From positions 49,383 to 73,334 of the forward strand of contig NHIC01000009.1 of NCBI GenBank assembly GCA_002169865.1: a DNA stretch of 23,952 bases, written 5' to 3'. A program made the position numbers and the translations under genes. Origin of the DNA: Flavobacteriaceae bacterium TMED179. GTDB lineage: Bacteria; Bacteroidota; Bacteroidia; Flavobacteriales; Flavobacteriaceae. The notes beneath the pieces are model-generated. The model did no database searches. It was given only the letters and a program-made list of their open reading frames with translations, and had not been told where the DNA came from. This document shows positions 1 through 7,966 of the stretch, one piece after another; position 1 is the stretch's first letter; each line of letters begins with the position of its first letter.

Positions 1-665
1 ACCCCTAAGGGTGTTAACCCAAGCATATTTAAAAACCAAATAAAGAAAAATACTGTTAACAAAAAACTCATGTAAGAAGTATATTTTCTTTCTCCTATAT
101 TAGGCTTAGCAATTTCGTCTCTTAGATAGATAATAATTGGTTCAAAAAATCGTCCTATACCATTAGGAATTCCATTATTTTTTGAATACGAATTCGCTAA
201 TCTCCTAAATACAAAAAACATAAAAATAGCAATTATAAACATACTTGTAACCCCCTTGGTTAAGGAAAAATCAAGAGGGACTATGTTTGTAATATTTTTA
301 TTTTGGTCAAGGTTTATTTTCCCTGACGAATTAGTTTTATAAATTTTACCATGATCCAATTTGTAAAAATTTGATCCTACGCTAGCTACGCTTTTACCAT
401 GTTGTAGTTTTGAAGAAGAAAAAATTTGAAGACCATTATCCCAGAGGATAACTGGAAGAGGGATGCCAATATATATATCCTTACCATTTTGATCACTGTA
501 TGAGAAGAGACTAAAGTCGTAGGCATCCTCTAAATGATGAGATATATATTCTTTTATTTCATTTTTTAAATTTCCTGAAGATTCACTGTCTTTAGCTTGA
601 AGTGTAAAGGATATAAATAACAAAGTTATTAAAAGAGCAAAATGAGATCTGTTTTTTATACTCAT
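1..665 (-). CDS. atpB: F0F1 ATP synthase subunit a, 3' end missing (runs off the left edge)
   Basis: Subunit a forms the proton half-channels of the membrane F0 rotor-stator and passes protons to the c-ring. I translated this frame by hand: 221 codons are open from an ATG at 665 to the left edge. Residues 1-24 look like a signal peptide, and a long N-terminal periplasmic extension follows, as is usual for Bacteroidetes subunit a. HHLEDAYDFSL at 43-53 is the conserved entry segment. Membrane helices are seen at about 135-153 and 199-216, the second ending in NMLGLTP, a family hallmark. The C-terminal half, with the essential stator arginine, lies outside the window. It follows the AtpZ-like and AtpI-like genes on the same strand after a 165-nt gap that holds its own promoter candidate. 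Confidence 0.93.
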   Translation of the reverse strand, partial: MSIKNRSHFALLITLLFISFTLQAKDSESSGNLKNEIKEYISHHLEDAYDFSLFSYSDQNGKDIYIGIPLPVILWDNGLQIFSSSKLQHGKSVASVGSNFYKLDHGKIYKTNSSGKINLDQNKNITNIVPLDFSLTKGVTSMFIIAIFMFFVFRRLANSYSKNNGIPNGIGRFFEPIIIYLRDEIAKPNIGERKYTSYMSFLLTVFFFIWFLNMLGLTPLG

Positions 666-706
666 TGAAACAATAGAGCTAATGAATAAAGTGTGATTTA
701 AAGCTG

Positions 707-737
707 CAAATGTAAGGCTTTAGGATAAATAAAGAAA
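707..737 (-). promoter_or_regulatory. Candidate Bacteroidetes-type promoter for atpB
   Basis: On the minus strand TACATTTG (707-714) matches the -7 consensus TAnnTTTG. A weak upstream element, TTTC (734-737) against consensus TTTG, sits at the expected 19-nt spacing. The start point would be near 700, giving a leader of about 35 nt before the atpB ATG. The rest of the 666-830 gap holds only AT-rich sequence with a short palindrome at 794-803. This suggests that the structural ATP synthase genes can be transcribed apart from the upstream genes. It is a motif match only. Confidence 0.45.
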
Positions 738-830
738 TAATTAAAAGCTTTTTTATAATTGTTTTATTTTAAGGTTATTTTATGAACCTAAACTAGATAT
801 CTAAGGGGTTTTTTTAAATTCTCATTTAAC

Positions 831-1187
831 CTACTTAAATCGGTTCACTAATAAAGTAATTTCAGCAAGTAGTCCGAGTGAATAAGGAATAAAAAAAGTA
901 AAAAACTCTTTTCGAATAATAACCCCGTCTGATTTAAATTGGGGATAGAAAAAAAAGAAATATACGATCAATTTTAAAGCAATCGTTAATATATAAATAA
1001 GAGCTAGGTTACTTTTTTTATTTTTTATACCATAAGTTAAAAGAGCTAGTGCTATCAAAGCCATTAAAGCATTGATAAAATAACTTTTAACTAAAAACTC
1101 TTTTGCCTGGGGTAAAAATATAATGTGCAATTCAAAAGCTCCTAAAAAAACAATTAATAATAAAAGAATATAAAGAATCCTTTTCAT
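831..1187 (-). CDS. AtpI-like small membrane protein of the ATP synthase cluster
   Basis: A 118-residue, highly hydrophobic protein with about four predicted membrane helices (about 4-25, 33-50, 57-75 and 88-110) and basic ends. I choose the ATG at 1187 (MKRILYILLLL) over the in-frame ATG at 1229: it leaves 2 nt after the upstream stop, puts a Lys-Arg pair directly before the first helix, and avoids a 14-residue overlap with the previous gene. By position (AtpZ-like, this gene, then atpB) and topology it corresponds to the AtpI/subunit I slot of F-type ATPase operons, whose members help c-ring assembly or Mg2+ supply. The sequence itself is too divergent for me to assign by motif, so the function is inferred from context. 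Confidence 0.72.
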   Translation of the reverse strand: MKRILYILLLLIVFLGAFELHIIFLPQAKEFLVKSYFINALMALIALALLTYGIKNKKSNLALIYILTIALKLIVYFFFFYPQFKSDGVIIRKEFFTFFIPYSLGLLAEITLLVNRFK

Positions 1188-1189
1188 TT

Positions 1190-1399
1190 TTAATCCCAAA
1201 AAGTTTTGCTCTGCTTGTATATCATCCAAAGAATTACAACCAATCCCAAAGTACTTAGAATTAAAACAAAGGATTTACTTACGGTATGGAATTTATCATC
1301 TAGGTATTGTCCTAATTTAATAAAAACCCACATAATAAATGCAATCTGAAAGGCTAGGCTAGAGAATATTAGCCACTTTTTTGGCTTCTTTCTCGTCAT
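1190..1399 (-). CDS. atpZ: AtpZ-like F0F1 ATPase accessory protein
   Basis: A 69-residue protein with two membrane helices (about 11-28 and 43-61) separated by a short loop. The loop begins GQYLDDKF, the Gly/Asp/Asp signature of the AtpZ (ATPase_gene1) family, in which a helical hairpin carries conserved polar residues. Members are encoded just ahead of atpB and are linked to c-ring assembly or divalent cation transport. The start at 1399 overlaps the end of the bactofilin gene by 41 nt; no other start retains the first helix, so the overlap appears genuine. The stop is 2 nt before the next gene, indicating co-transcription and probably translational coupling. Confidence 0.82.
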   Translation of the reverse strand: MTRKKPKKWLIFSSLAFQIAFIMWVFIKLGQYLDDKFHTVSKSFVLILSTLGLVVILWMIYKQSKTFWD

Positions 1400-1766
1400 T
1401 GATGTTTTTTAATTTCTTAACTCCATCCTCGGCAGAATGCATGGAGCAGTTTGCGTTAAAAATTGCGCCAGATTCAACAATTAATTTTTGTATGTGAACC
1501 TTACCTTCAATATTTGAATCTCTTTTTAAATTTAAGGTTCCAGAAACTACTAATTCCCCATTAAAAAATCCTTCAATATCAGCACTCCCACAAAGTAGTT
1601 TACCATTTACTTTTGCCTCTTTTCCAATAATAACTTTTCCAGTCGTAATAACTTCTCCCTCCATTGAACCATCAATACGAATGTCTGTTTTTGCATTAAT
1701 AACTCCCTTAAGAATTGTATTTTTATCAATCTTACTGTATTGGCCGTTGTTGTCTGTTCCTCTCAT
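1359..1766 (-). CDS. Bactofilin (polymer-forming cytoskeletal protein)
   Basis: A 135-residue protein. Residues about 13-105 form the bactofilin (DUF583) domain, a right-handed beta-helix built from short repeats with regularly spaced Gly and hydrophobic residues, for example TILKGVINAKTDIRIDGSMEG, then GKVIIG, AKVNGKLLCG and ADIEGFFNGELVVSG. Bactofilins polymerise without nucleotide and scaffold cell-wall or envelope machinery at specific sites. The N-terminal tail is short and polar; the C-terminal tail (about 110-135) is Lys/Glu-rich. The start codon overlaps the stop of the upstream sprE-like gene in an ATGA junction (1763-1766), which implies coupled translation. The co-location suggests, but does not prove, a link to envelope machinery served by that lipoprotein. 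Confidence 0.9.
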   Translation of the reverse strand: MRGTDNNGQYSKIDKNTILKGVINAKTDIRIDGSMEGEVITTGKVIIGKEAKVNGKLLCGSADIEGFFNGELVVSGTLNLKRDSNIEGKVHIQKLIVESGAIFNANCSMHSAEDGVKKLKNINDEKEAKKVANIL

Positions 1767-4231
1767 TTTAATGGATTTACCCAGGTTTTGTTTTTCATAT
1801 ATTCCTGATATTGGGATGCCAAAGTTACAAAATTCTGTTGTTTTAATAAAGAGGTAAGTTCAAGCTGCCCCTCAGCCTTCCATATTTCAATATTCCTCTG
1901 GCTACGAATTCCATGAATTACTACAAAAACATAATCCTTATTATAAGTGTCTAGACTTACCCTCCATTGCTTATTTTTTTTAGAAACAACCTCTTTTAAC
2001 AATTTATAAAATTCCTCCGTTTTTTTTTGATCATTTTCCTTAAAAGGAAAAATCCATTTATAGTTCTCATAAACTGGTCTTGACTCAATTGAATTATTCT
2101 GTTTCTCAATTTGATCAACAAGATCTTTCGCTTTTATTCCTTCTTCAAAAGCACCAAATGTTGTTGCAACTTCTTCCAAAGACTTTTTCCAGGCCTTTAA
2201 ACCATTCAGACGACCAATTGTGTGTGCCTTAAGAAGGCTTATTTTAGGTTCTATTTGACTGCCACTAGTGATTACTTTAAGCAATTCTATCTCCTCTAGG
2301 GTTTCTAAAAACCTTTGTTCTCTAAAAAGCGATAATGCTTTTTTATAAAGAGTCTCTGGAGTAATAACACCCGAAATATCATAGTTTTCAGGATTAGACA
2401 ATAATTTGGCAAAAGATGTGTTTGGATGATTTTCAACTAATTCTATCTTGTATTCTTCTGCTTTATTAGCATTCTGTTTTTCATTCATTCTGAAAAGATG
2501 ATACAACGCTTGCACTTTAATTTCATCTGGCGAATTAAGAGAAATCACTTTTAAAAGACGTTTTTCAGCTAAAGGAAAGTCATTAAATTTCTCTTTGTAA
2601 ATTAATCCTAGTTGCAAATAAGCTTTTTGTTGCATATTTACAATACTATCTTTAGCTTTTTTGCTTTTAGGTAATGATGCAATAAAACTTTCAGGCTGTT
2701 CTTGAATAATCTCTAAAACTCTAGATGTTTGGTTATTACCAGTCTTAATTGTATTTAAGCTTAAAATTGTACTTGCACTTCTCCAGTTATCTACATTTGG
2801 TCTATTTCCCCAATTTTCTAGATAAACCTGTCTCCCTTGTGATACCTGATTTGGATTGTAAAAATAAAAAGAGGCTTTAGATCGGTTTAATAGTTGATAT
2901 TTTTTTTGTTGGAAGTCTTCTTGAGACTTTATTGAATCTTTTATTTGTTTTTGTTTAATGAAATTTTCAAAATATATTAATTGTTGGTCCTTTGACATTT
3001 TAATTAAACGAATTAAGCTGTCTGACTCTTTTAAAATTTTTTCATATGTTATGACTTCAGAAAGATTATTCCTTTTTCTTTCAAGTCTTTTATACTCTAA
3101 TGAATTTTTGTCAAATAAGAGAAGTAAATTATCCAGATAATTCCCTGAAATAAGATAATCTCCCTCCGCAAAATGATAATTAGCTAAATCTTGATAGTTT
3201 TCAATTTGAGTATAAGGATCTGTGTATGAAGATTCAGAAGAAAGGTCAAAATAAACTGATGCGAGACTGTCTTTTTTTTGCTCTAAGTATAAATTCCCTA
3301 GGGCACGATGAACAAAATGTTTGTAAGGCTGATTTTCATAGTTTTTTAGAATCTTATTTAAAAATCTAGCTCTATCACTTATATCAATTGAAGTATCTAG
3401 AAGGCTTTGCTTTATTTTAGCCTGTACTATAAATTTTTTTGGTGCTTTTCTTTTTAGATTAATTATTTCCGAATAGGCCCATAGAGCAGAGTCTTTAATG
3501 TTTAAGGATTCAAAAAGTTGTCCAGTGATATATAGATATCGTGCTTTGTTCTTTTTTTTTGGTTCTTCTAAAGCTGCCCTTTTTATATATAATGCCGCTG
3601 AATCTAATTGCTTCAAGTTCAAAAAAGATTCTGCAAGAGTTGCATTCGCCATAGCATAAAACTTATTACTAGAGGAAAGATTAAGTGCGAAAGGGCGAAG
3701 ATTTTCAATAGCGAGCTCCAAATTTCTAAGCCGAATATTTGTTTTTTCTCTCCATATTTTCCCTTCTAGATAATTCGATTGGTCAGCTCCACTTTCCAAT
3801 AAAAAATTAAAAGCTTCTAGTGCTGGAAAAAATCGTCGGTCAAAATAACGTGCTTTGCCTAACAATAAATAAGCTTCATCGATCTGACGATTATGTTGCT
3901 CTCCTTTTATATTTAGTGAATGTTTTTGGATTGCTTTAACTGCCTTTTCTTCTGCTCTATCAAAGCCTGGAATTATGGTAGTTTCATTTATATCCTCACC
4001 AACAAGATTTATAGGTTCTACAGGTAGTAGTTCATAAAAGTTTTCTTCAGAGGCATTTGTTAGAATTTCCTTGCCAATTGTAAAAGCTTCTTTTCCATTA
4101 AACAAGACATTATATTTTGTGGTAAGAGTATGGTACTCTCTATTTAATAAAGTTTTTTTTGTTGTGCTGCAGGAATACAAAAGATGGACTAAAAACAAAA
4201 AAAATCCCAACTTGAAAAAGTTTATAGACAT
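1763..4231 (-). CDS. sprE: SprE/PorW-type TPR lipoprotein of gliding motility and type IX secretion
   Basis: An 822-residue lipoprotein. The N-terminus is a type II signal peptide ending in a lipobox (LLYSC, Cys21) followed by STTKKT. The rest is a long helical repeat protein with tetratricopeptide-like segments throughout, recognisable by Ala/Leu/Tyr spacing such as EAYLLLGKARYFDRRFFPAL (about 119-138) and later KAYLQLGLIYKEKFNDFPLA. SprE in Flavobacterium johnsoniae and PorW in Porphyromonas gingivalis are TPR lipoproteins needed for type IX secretion; SprE is also needed for gliding. Length, lipobox, the early TTKYNVLFNGKEAF segment and the position ahead of bactofilin and ATP synthase genes fit this family. 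It is the first gene of the minus-strand block; I saw no convincing promoter in the 174-nt divergent gap. The family assignment is by recognition, not alignment. Confidence 0.85.
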   Translation of the reverse strand: MSINFFKLGFFLFLVHLLYSCSTTKKTLLNREYHTLTTKYNVLFNGKEAFTIGKEILTNASEENFYELLPVEPINLVGEDINETTIIPGFDRAEEKAVKAIQKHSLNIKGEQHNRQIDEAYLLLGKARYFDRRFFPALEAFNFLLESGADQSNYLEGKIWREKTNIRLRNLELAIENLRPFALNLSSSNKFYAMANATLAESFLNLKQLDSAALYIKRAALEEPKKKNKARYLYITGQLFESLNIKDSALWAYSEIINLKRKAPKKFIVQAKIKQSLLDTSIDISDRARFLNKILKNYENQPYKHFVHRALGNLYLEQKKDSLASVYFDLSSESSYTDPYTQIENYQDLANYHFAEGDYLISGNYLDNLLLLFDKNSLEYKRLERKRNNLSEVITYEKILKESDSLIRLIKMSKDQQLIYFENFIKQKQIKDSIKSQEDFQQKKYQLLNRSKASFYFYNPNQVSQGRQVYLENWGNRPNVDNWRSASTILSLNTIKTGNNQTSRVLEIIQEQPESFIASLPKSKKAKDSIVNMQQKAYLQLGLIYKEKFNDFPLAEKRLLKVISLNSPDEIKVQALYHLFRMNEKQNANKAEEYKIELVENHPNTSFAKLLSNPENYDISGVITPETLYKKALSLFREQRFLETLEEIELLKVITSGSQIEPKISLLKAHTIGRLNGLKAWKKSLEEVATTFGAFEEGIKAKDLVDQIEKQNNSIESRPVYENYKWIFPFKENDQKKTEEFYKLLKEVVSKKNKQWRVSLDTYNKDYVFVVIHGIRSQRNIEIWKAEGQLELTSLLKQQNFVTLASQYQEYMKNKTWVNPLK

Positions 4232-4385
4232 CTGACTTAATTATTAACTAATAACTTCAAAACCTGTGATTTAGTATTACATAATTTCAAAAAAATTGAT
4301 CGTGAATATAATAGCTGTTCTTTAATAAGGCCTTATGTGACAATTTTTTTAATAATTCTTACTTAATCAATAGTTATCATTTATC

Positions 4386-4393
4386 TACATTTG
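4386..4393 (+). promoter_or_regulatory. Candidate -7 promoter element for the FAD/2Fe-2S oxidoreductase
   Basis: TACATTTG is a perfect match to TAnnTTTG, but no TTTG lies 19 nt upstream. A start point would fall near 4400, so transcription would begin downstream of the in-frame TTG at 4391. This supports an ATG start at 4406 (or 4421). The remainder of the 4232-4385 gap is AT-rich and shows no other clear motif. Confidence 0.4.
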
Positions 4394-4405
4394 TTAAAAA
4401 AAGAT

Positions 4406-5443
4406 ATGAAATTCTATAACATGCGCATCTCAAATATAGATCGCATAACAGATGAATCTGTTGTTCTTTCAATAGAAATTCCCTCTGAGATAAAGTCTTT
4501 GTTCAAATATATTGCTGGACAATATATAAGCTTAGAATTAGATATAGAGTCGAAAACCATTCGAAGATCATATTCTATCTGTTCTGCGCCAAATGAGGAA
4601 TTGCTTCAGGTAGGTATAAAAGAACTGAAAAATGGGATTTTTTCATCATACGCAAATAAAAAACTTAGACCTGGAGATAAAATTAGAGTTGGCGAGCCAG
4701 AAGGTCGCTTTATATTAGATCCTGAAAATAGAAAATATCCAATAATGGCTATTGCAGCGGGAAGCGGTATCACACCAATAATGTCAATATTAAAATTCTT
4801 TTTAACTAGTGATTCAAATACTTCGTTTACGTTAATTTATGGAAATAAGAGCCCACAAAAAACCATGTTTTATCAAGAGTTACTTTTACTTGAAAAACTA
4901 AATCCAAAAAAATTTAAAATCCACTGGATTTTTAGTCAAGCTAATATCGATGGAAGTGCGTTTGGTAGAATTGATACAGCATTTATAAATTTTGCTATGA
5001 ATAATAGTCATTCAAACCTAGCTCGTTTCTACATATGTGGCCCTGAGTCTTTAATTAAGCTTTCTCAAGAACTTCTTTTGAAGCGTGGTGTAGATGAAAA
5101 TAATATCTTTTTTGAGTTATTTTCAGCAAGTCCCACTAAATCAGCATTTTTAAAATCAGTTGATAAAGGTGTGCTAAAAATAACATGTGATCAAGTTACG
5201 CATACATTAGATTTAATAAAAGGGAAAACTTTACTAGAAATAGCACTTGAGGCTAAATTAGAGGTTCCTTACTCATGTCAAGGGGGTGTATGCAGTAGTT
5301 GTATTGCAAAAATAACTAGAGGAAAGGCAACTATGGAAAACAATCAGATTCTAACCGATGATGAAGTGAGTGAAGGCTTGGTTTTGAGCTGTCAAGCAAT
5401 AGCTCAATCTCAAGAAGTTTACTTAGATTTTGATGAGGCTTAA
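4406..5443 (+). CDS. FAD-dependent oxidoreductase with C-terminal 2Fe-2S ferredoxin domain (PaaE/Hmp-reductase-like)
   Basis: A 345-residue electron-transfer protein with three domains. The FAD-binding barrel covers about 1-105, with RRSYSICS at 53-60 contacting the flavin. The NAD(P)H-binding domain covers about 110-240, with AAGSGITPIMS at 117-127 and CGP at 211-213. A plant-type ferredoxin domain covers about 255-345, with cluster ligands Cys291, Cys296, Cys299 and Cys329. This order is that of class IA oxygenase reductases such as PaaE, which pass electrons from NAD(P)H to a diiron oxygenase. No oxygenase genes are nearby, so its partner is unknown and it may be a general ferredoxin reductase. 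I prefer ATG 4406, which matches the family's N-terminus (FYNMRISNI), over TTG 4391. Its stop overlaps that of the convergent next gene by 4 nt. Confidence 0.88.
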   Translation: MKFYNMRISNIDRITDESVVLSIEIPSEIKSLFKYIAGQYISLELDIESKTIRRSYSICSAPNEELLQVGIKELKNGIFSSYANKKLRPGDKIRVGEPEGRFILDPENRKYPIMAIAAGSGITPIMSILKFFLTSDSNTSFTLIYGNKSPQKTMFYQELLLLEKLNPKKFKIHWIFSQANIDGSAFGRIDTAFINFAMNNSHSNLARFYICGPESLIKLSQELLLKRGVDENNIFFELFSASPTKSAFLKSVDKGVLKITCDQVTHTLDLIKGKTLLEIALEAKLEVPYSCQGGVCSSCIAKITRGKATMENNQILTDDEVSEGLVLSCQAIAQSQEVYLDFDEA

Positions 5444-6387
5444 ATGAAAATAATTTCATTTTGATATAGTTTTGAGATTACTCCTACAAAAAGTAAGCTG
5501 AAAAAAAATATCTCTCTGTTTCTATCAGTTTTGATAACTTCAAAGAAATTTCCAATAAAAAATGCAGTAGGGATATAACTAAGCAACCATAAGCTTTTGT
5601 CTTGATACAAATTAAATCCTCTGAAAATAAAACTAAGTATTAGCCAAAATAACATAAAATTCTCTCCATTCCCAAGATCAACAGGGCGCATTTTTTTAAA
5701 TTTTCCTTGTTTTAGAACAATAGAAATTATAAACGCAATAAGAACCGTAAATGACCAAACTAATTCAGAGTTTTTTTTAATAAAAGGAGTAAAAATATTT
5801 TTCTCTAAAATCTCAGGGCGAACGTAAAAAATTTGTCCTGTAAAAGCATGAGAGATTGTAATTAGAATTGATGAGGCAGCTACAATTCCGATCAATAATG
5901 AAATTAAAGCTTCTTTTTTTTTAGATGTATATGTTATGACCAATCCTATTGAAAGAAAAAATAAGGAAAGGTTAAAATTAAGGTAACTTATAGTTGTAAA
6001 AATAAAGCCTAGAGCAAAAAAGTCATTTATAGGATCAATTTTATTAATATCTTTTGACATAATATTTGATGCAAAAACAAGTGAAAAAGCAATAATTAAT
6101 TTTTGTGGGTTTAAGTACTGGCCTTGACCAAATAAAATAATACAAAGTGGAAAAGAAAGTAAATGTGAAGCCCCAAATTTTAAATTAAATCTTCTGGCCT
6201 GAGAAAAAGAAACAAGAAGGATAATTAAAATAATATTGAAACTAAATATTAAAGCTTGAGAAAAGATTTTATCATAAAAATGACCCCCTGATCTAGTAAA
6301 TAATACAAATAAATTTGCAAAAAAAGAAAGAAAAAAACAAGTTATGATAGCGCTAACACTCAATCTTTTAAATATCTTTGTTATCAT
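5440..6387 (-). CDS. DUF6427-family polytopic membrane protein
   Basis: A 315-residue, very hydrophobic protein with roughly eight to nine membrane helices spread over the whole length. Short charged loops include the segment around residues 190-205 (RPEILEKNIFTPFIKKNSE) and a conserved-looking GKFKKMRPVDLGNGENF stretch before the last helices. I recognise it as the Flavobacteria family annotated DUF6427, usually found next to a DUF6341 protein and purD as here. No function is known; the fold recalls multi-helix integral proteins without catalytic motifs. It is divergent from the next gene with only about 38 nt between starts, and I could not place a clear promoter there. The family label is from memory of context and sequence style. 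Confidence 0.75.
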   Translation of the reverse strand: MITKIFKRLSVSAIITCFFLSFFANLFVLFTRSGGHFYDKIFSQALIFSFNIILIILLVSFSQARRFNLKFGASHLLSFPLCIILFGQGQYLNPQKLIIAFSLVFASNIMSKDINKIDPINDFFALGFIFTTISYLNFNLSLFFLSIGLVITYTSKKKEALISLLIGIVAASSILITISHAFTGQIFYVRPEILEKNIFTPFIKKNSELVWSFTVLIAFIISIVLKQGKFKKMRPVDLGNGENFMLFWLILSFIFRGFNLYQDKSLWLLSYIPTAFFIGNFFEVIKTDRNREIFFFSLLFVGVISKLYQNEIIFI

Positions 6388-6425
6388 TTCTTAAAATATA
6401 TTACAATATAAACCATAGTTTTATT

Positions 6426-6653
6426 ATGAAAAACTTTTTTGAGGGTATAGCTTGGTTGTTTGAAGAGATTTTTTTCATCCCATTTGCTTTTTTGCGTGAA
6501 ATTGAACTGACTAGCTGGACATTGGCAAATTCTGTAAGCTGGATTTTTTTGTTAGTTGGTTTTTCAGCAATGGTCTATTGGGTTCTTCAGCTCAACCTTT
6601 TTGACAAAAAAGGTGAAGAGGATAAAGATCCTTCCGCACATTCTTTCTTATAA
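6426..6653 (+). CDS. DUF6341-family small membrane protein
   Basis: A 75-residue protein with an amphipathic N-terminus (MKNFFEGIAWLFEEIFFIPF), one clear membrane helix at about 33-53, then an acidic and basic tail ending TAHSFL-like (SAHSFL). This matches the DUF6341 family found in Flavobacteria between a DUF6427 gene and purD. I chose ATG 6426 because residues from there resemble the family's start and the in-frame ATG at 6378 would overlap the divergent gene. Its function is unknown. Its stop overlaps the 3' end of purD on the other strand by 6 nt. Confidence 0.8.
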   Translation: MKNFFEGIAWLFEEIFFIPFAFLREIELTSWTLANSVSWIFLLVGFSAMVYWVLQLNLFDKKGEEDKDPSAHSFL

Positions 6654-7913
6654 ATCAAATCCAATGTCTTTTCGATAATAAATCCCTTCAAAACTTATTT
6701 TTGAAAGAGTTTCATATGTTTTGTGCAACGCCGTTTTATGGTCCTTCGCCATTGAAGTGACTGCTAATACTCTTCCTCCTGCAGTTTGAACTTTTTCATC
6801 TATTAATTTAGTTCCTGCATGAAAAATCATTTTATCTTTTGATAGTCCTTTTATAATTTTACCTTTTTGATAAGATTCTGGGTAGCCTTTTGAAACTGCC
6901 ATTACAGTCGCTGCTACTTCAGGATAAATTTCAAGCTTAATAGTGTCTAGACTTTCATTTTGTACAGATTGAAAAAGCTCCACTAAATCGTTTTTAATTC
7001 TTGGTATAACAGCTTCTGTTTCTGGATCGCCTAAACGAACATTATATTCAATAACCTTTGGTTCATCACCCACTTTAATTAACCCAATAAAAATAAAACC
7101 CTTGTATGGTATTTTATCTTTTTTAAGTCCTTGAATAGTCGGTTTAATAATTTGATTAGAAATTTTTTGTTCAAACAAATCATCTACAAATGGTATAGGA
7201 GAAACAGCTCCCATTCCACCTGTATTAAGCCCAGTATCTTCCTCCCCTATTCGTTTATAGTCTTTCGCCATAGGGAGCTTTAAATAATTTTTCCCATCTG
7301 TTAAAACAAAACAAGAAACTTCAATTCCGTTTAAAAATTCTTCAATGACTACTTTTCTTGAAGCTTTTCCAAATTTCTTTTCTAGAAGCATTTGCCTTAG
7401 TTCCTTCTTAGCTTGCTTCAAATCATCTAAAATCAATACTCCTTTTCCAGCTGCTAGCCCGTCAGCTTTTAGTACATAAGGAGGATTACTTTTTTCTAAA
7501 AAAGCTTCCGCCTTAACTAGAGTTTCGGAGGTAAATTCTTTATAAGCAGCAGTTGGGATATTATGGCGATACATAAAAGCTTTTGCGAAAGCTTTGCTTC
7601 CTTCCAATGTGGCAGCCTTCTTTTTAGGTCCTATAATGCCGACTTTCATCAAAGCTGGGTCTTTTAAAAAAAAGTCATGAATTCCCAATACAAGCGGTTC
7701 TTCTGGTCCTACTATTACTAATTCAATCTGGTGATCTAAAACTGCTATCTTGATCTTTTCAAAGTCAGAAACTCCTATTGATAGATTAGTAGCACATTCT
7801 GCTGTACCTGCGTTTCCAGGTGCTGCAAAAAGTTTTTTACAATGCTCGCTTTGTTTTAATTTCCAACAAAGAGTATGTTCTCTCCCTCCACCACCAATGA
7901 CAAGTATATTCAT
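6648..7913 (-). CDS. purD: Phosphoribosylamine-glycine ligase
   Basis: Catalyses ATP-dependent joining of phosphoribosylamine and glycine to GAR, the second step of de novo purine synthesis, in the cytoplasm. The 421-residue protein starts MNILVIGGGGREH, the GARS N-terminal motif. The ATP-grasp core follows: GPEEPLVLGI near 73-82, DGLAAGKGV in the ATP-binding subdomain, NTGGMGAVSP, and EYNVRLGDPETEAVIPRI carrying metal and substrate ligands. Length is normal. I chose ATG 7913 rather than the in-frame ATG at 7958, which adds 15 unrelated residues before the conserved start. It lies 53 nt downstream of the pyruvyl transferase gene on the same strand and could be the last gene of that transcript. 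Confidence 0.97.
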   Translation of the reverse strand: MNILVIGGGGREHTLCWKLKQSEHCKKLFAAPGNAGTAECATNLSIGVSDFEKIKIAVLDHQIELVIVGPEEPLVLGIHDFFLKDPALMKVGIIGPKKKAATLEGSKAFAKAFMYRHNIPTAAYKEFTSETLVKAEAFLEKSNPPYVLKADGLAAGKGVLILDDLKQAKKELRQMLLEKKFGKASRKVVIEEFLNGIEVSCFVLTDGKNYLKLPMAKDYKRIGEEDTGLNTGGMGAVSPIPFVDDLFEQKISNQIIKPTIQGLKKDKIPYKGFIFIGLIKVGDEPKVIEYNVRLGDPETEAVIPRIKNDLVELFQSVQNESLDTIKLEIYPEVAATVMAVSKGYPESYQKGKIIKGLSKDKMIFHAGTKLIDEKVQTAGGRVLAVTSMAKDHKTALHKTYETLSKISFEGIYYRKDIGFDL

Positions 7914-7966
7914 TATTTTTTTTCTAAAGATAATATCTAAAAACTGCATCCTAATCAACTGATTGA

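Noticed and set aside
782..812. Intrinsic terminator near the palindrome TAGATATCTA (794-803) after the AtpI-like gene
   Set aside because: The palindrome has no loop, the flanking stem is only about 4 bp, and no T-run follows on the minus strand, which is the transcribed direction.
1363..1766. CcmA shape-protein label for the bactofilin
   Set aside because: The fold is shared, but nothing in the sequence shows a helical-shape role, so only the family name is used.
4391..4405. TTG start for the oxidoreductase
   Set aside because: The TTG lies within a perfect -7 promoter element, and family N-termini match the ATG at 4406.
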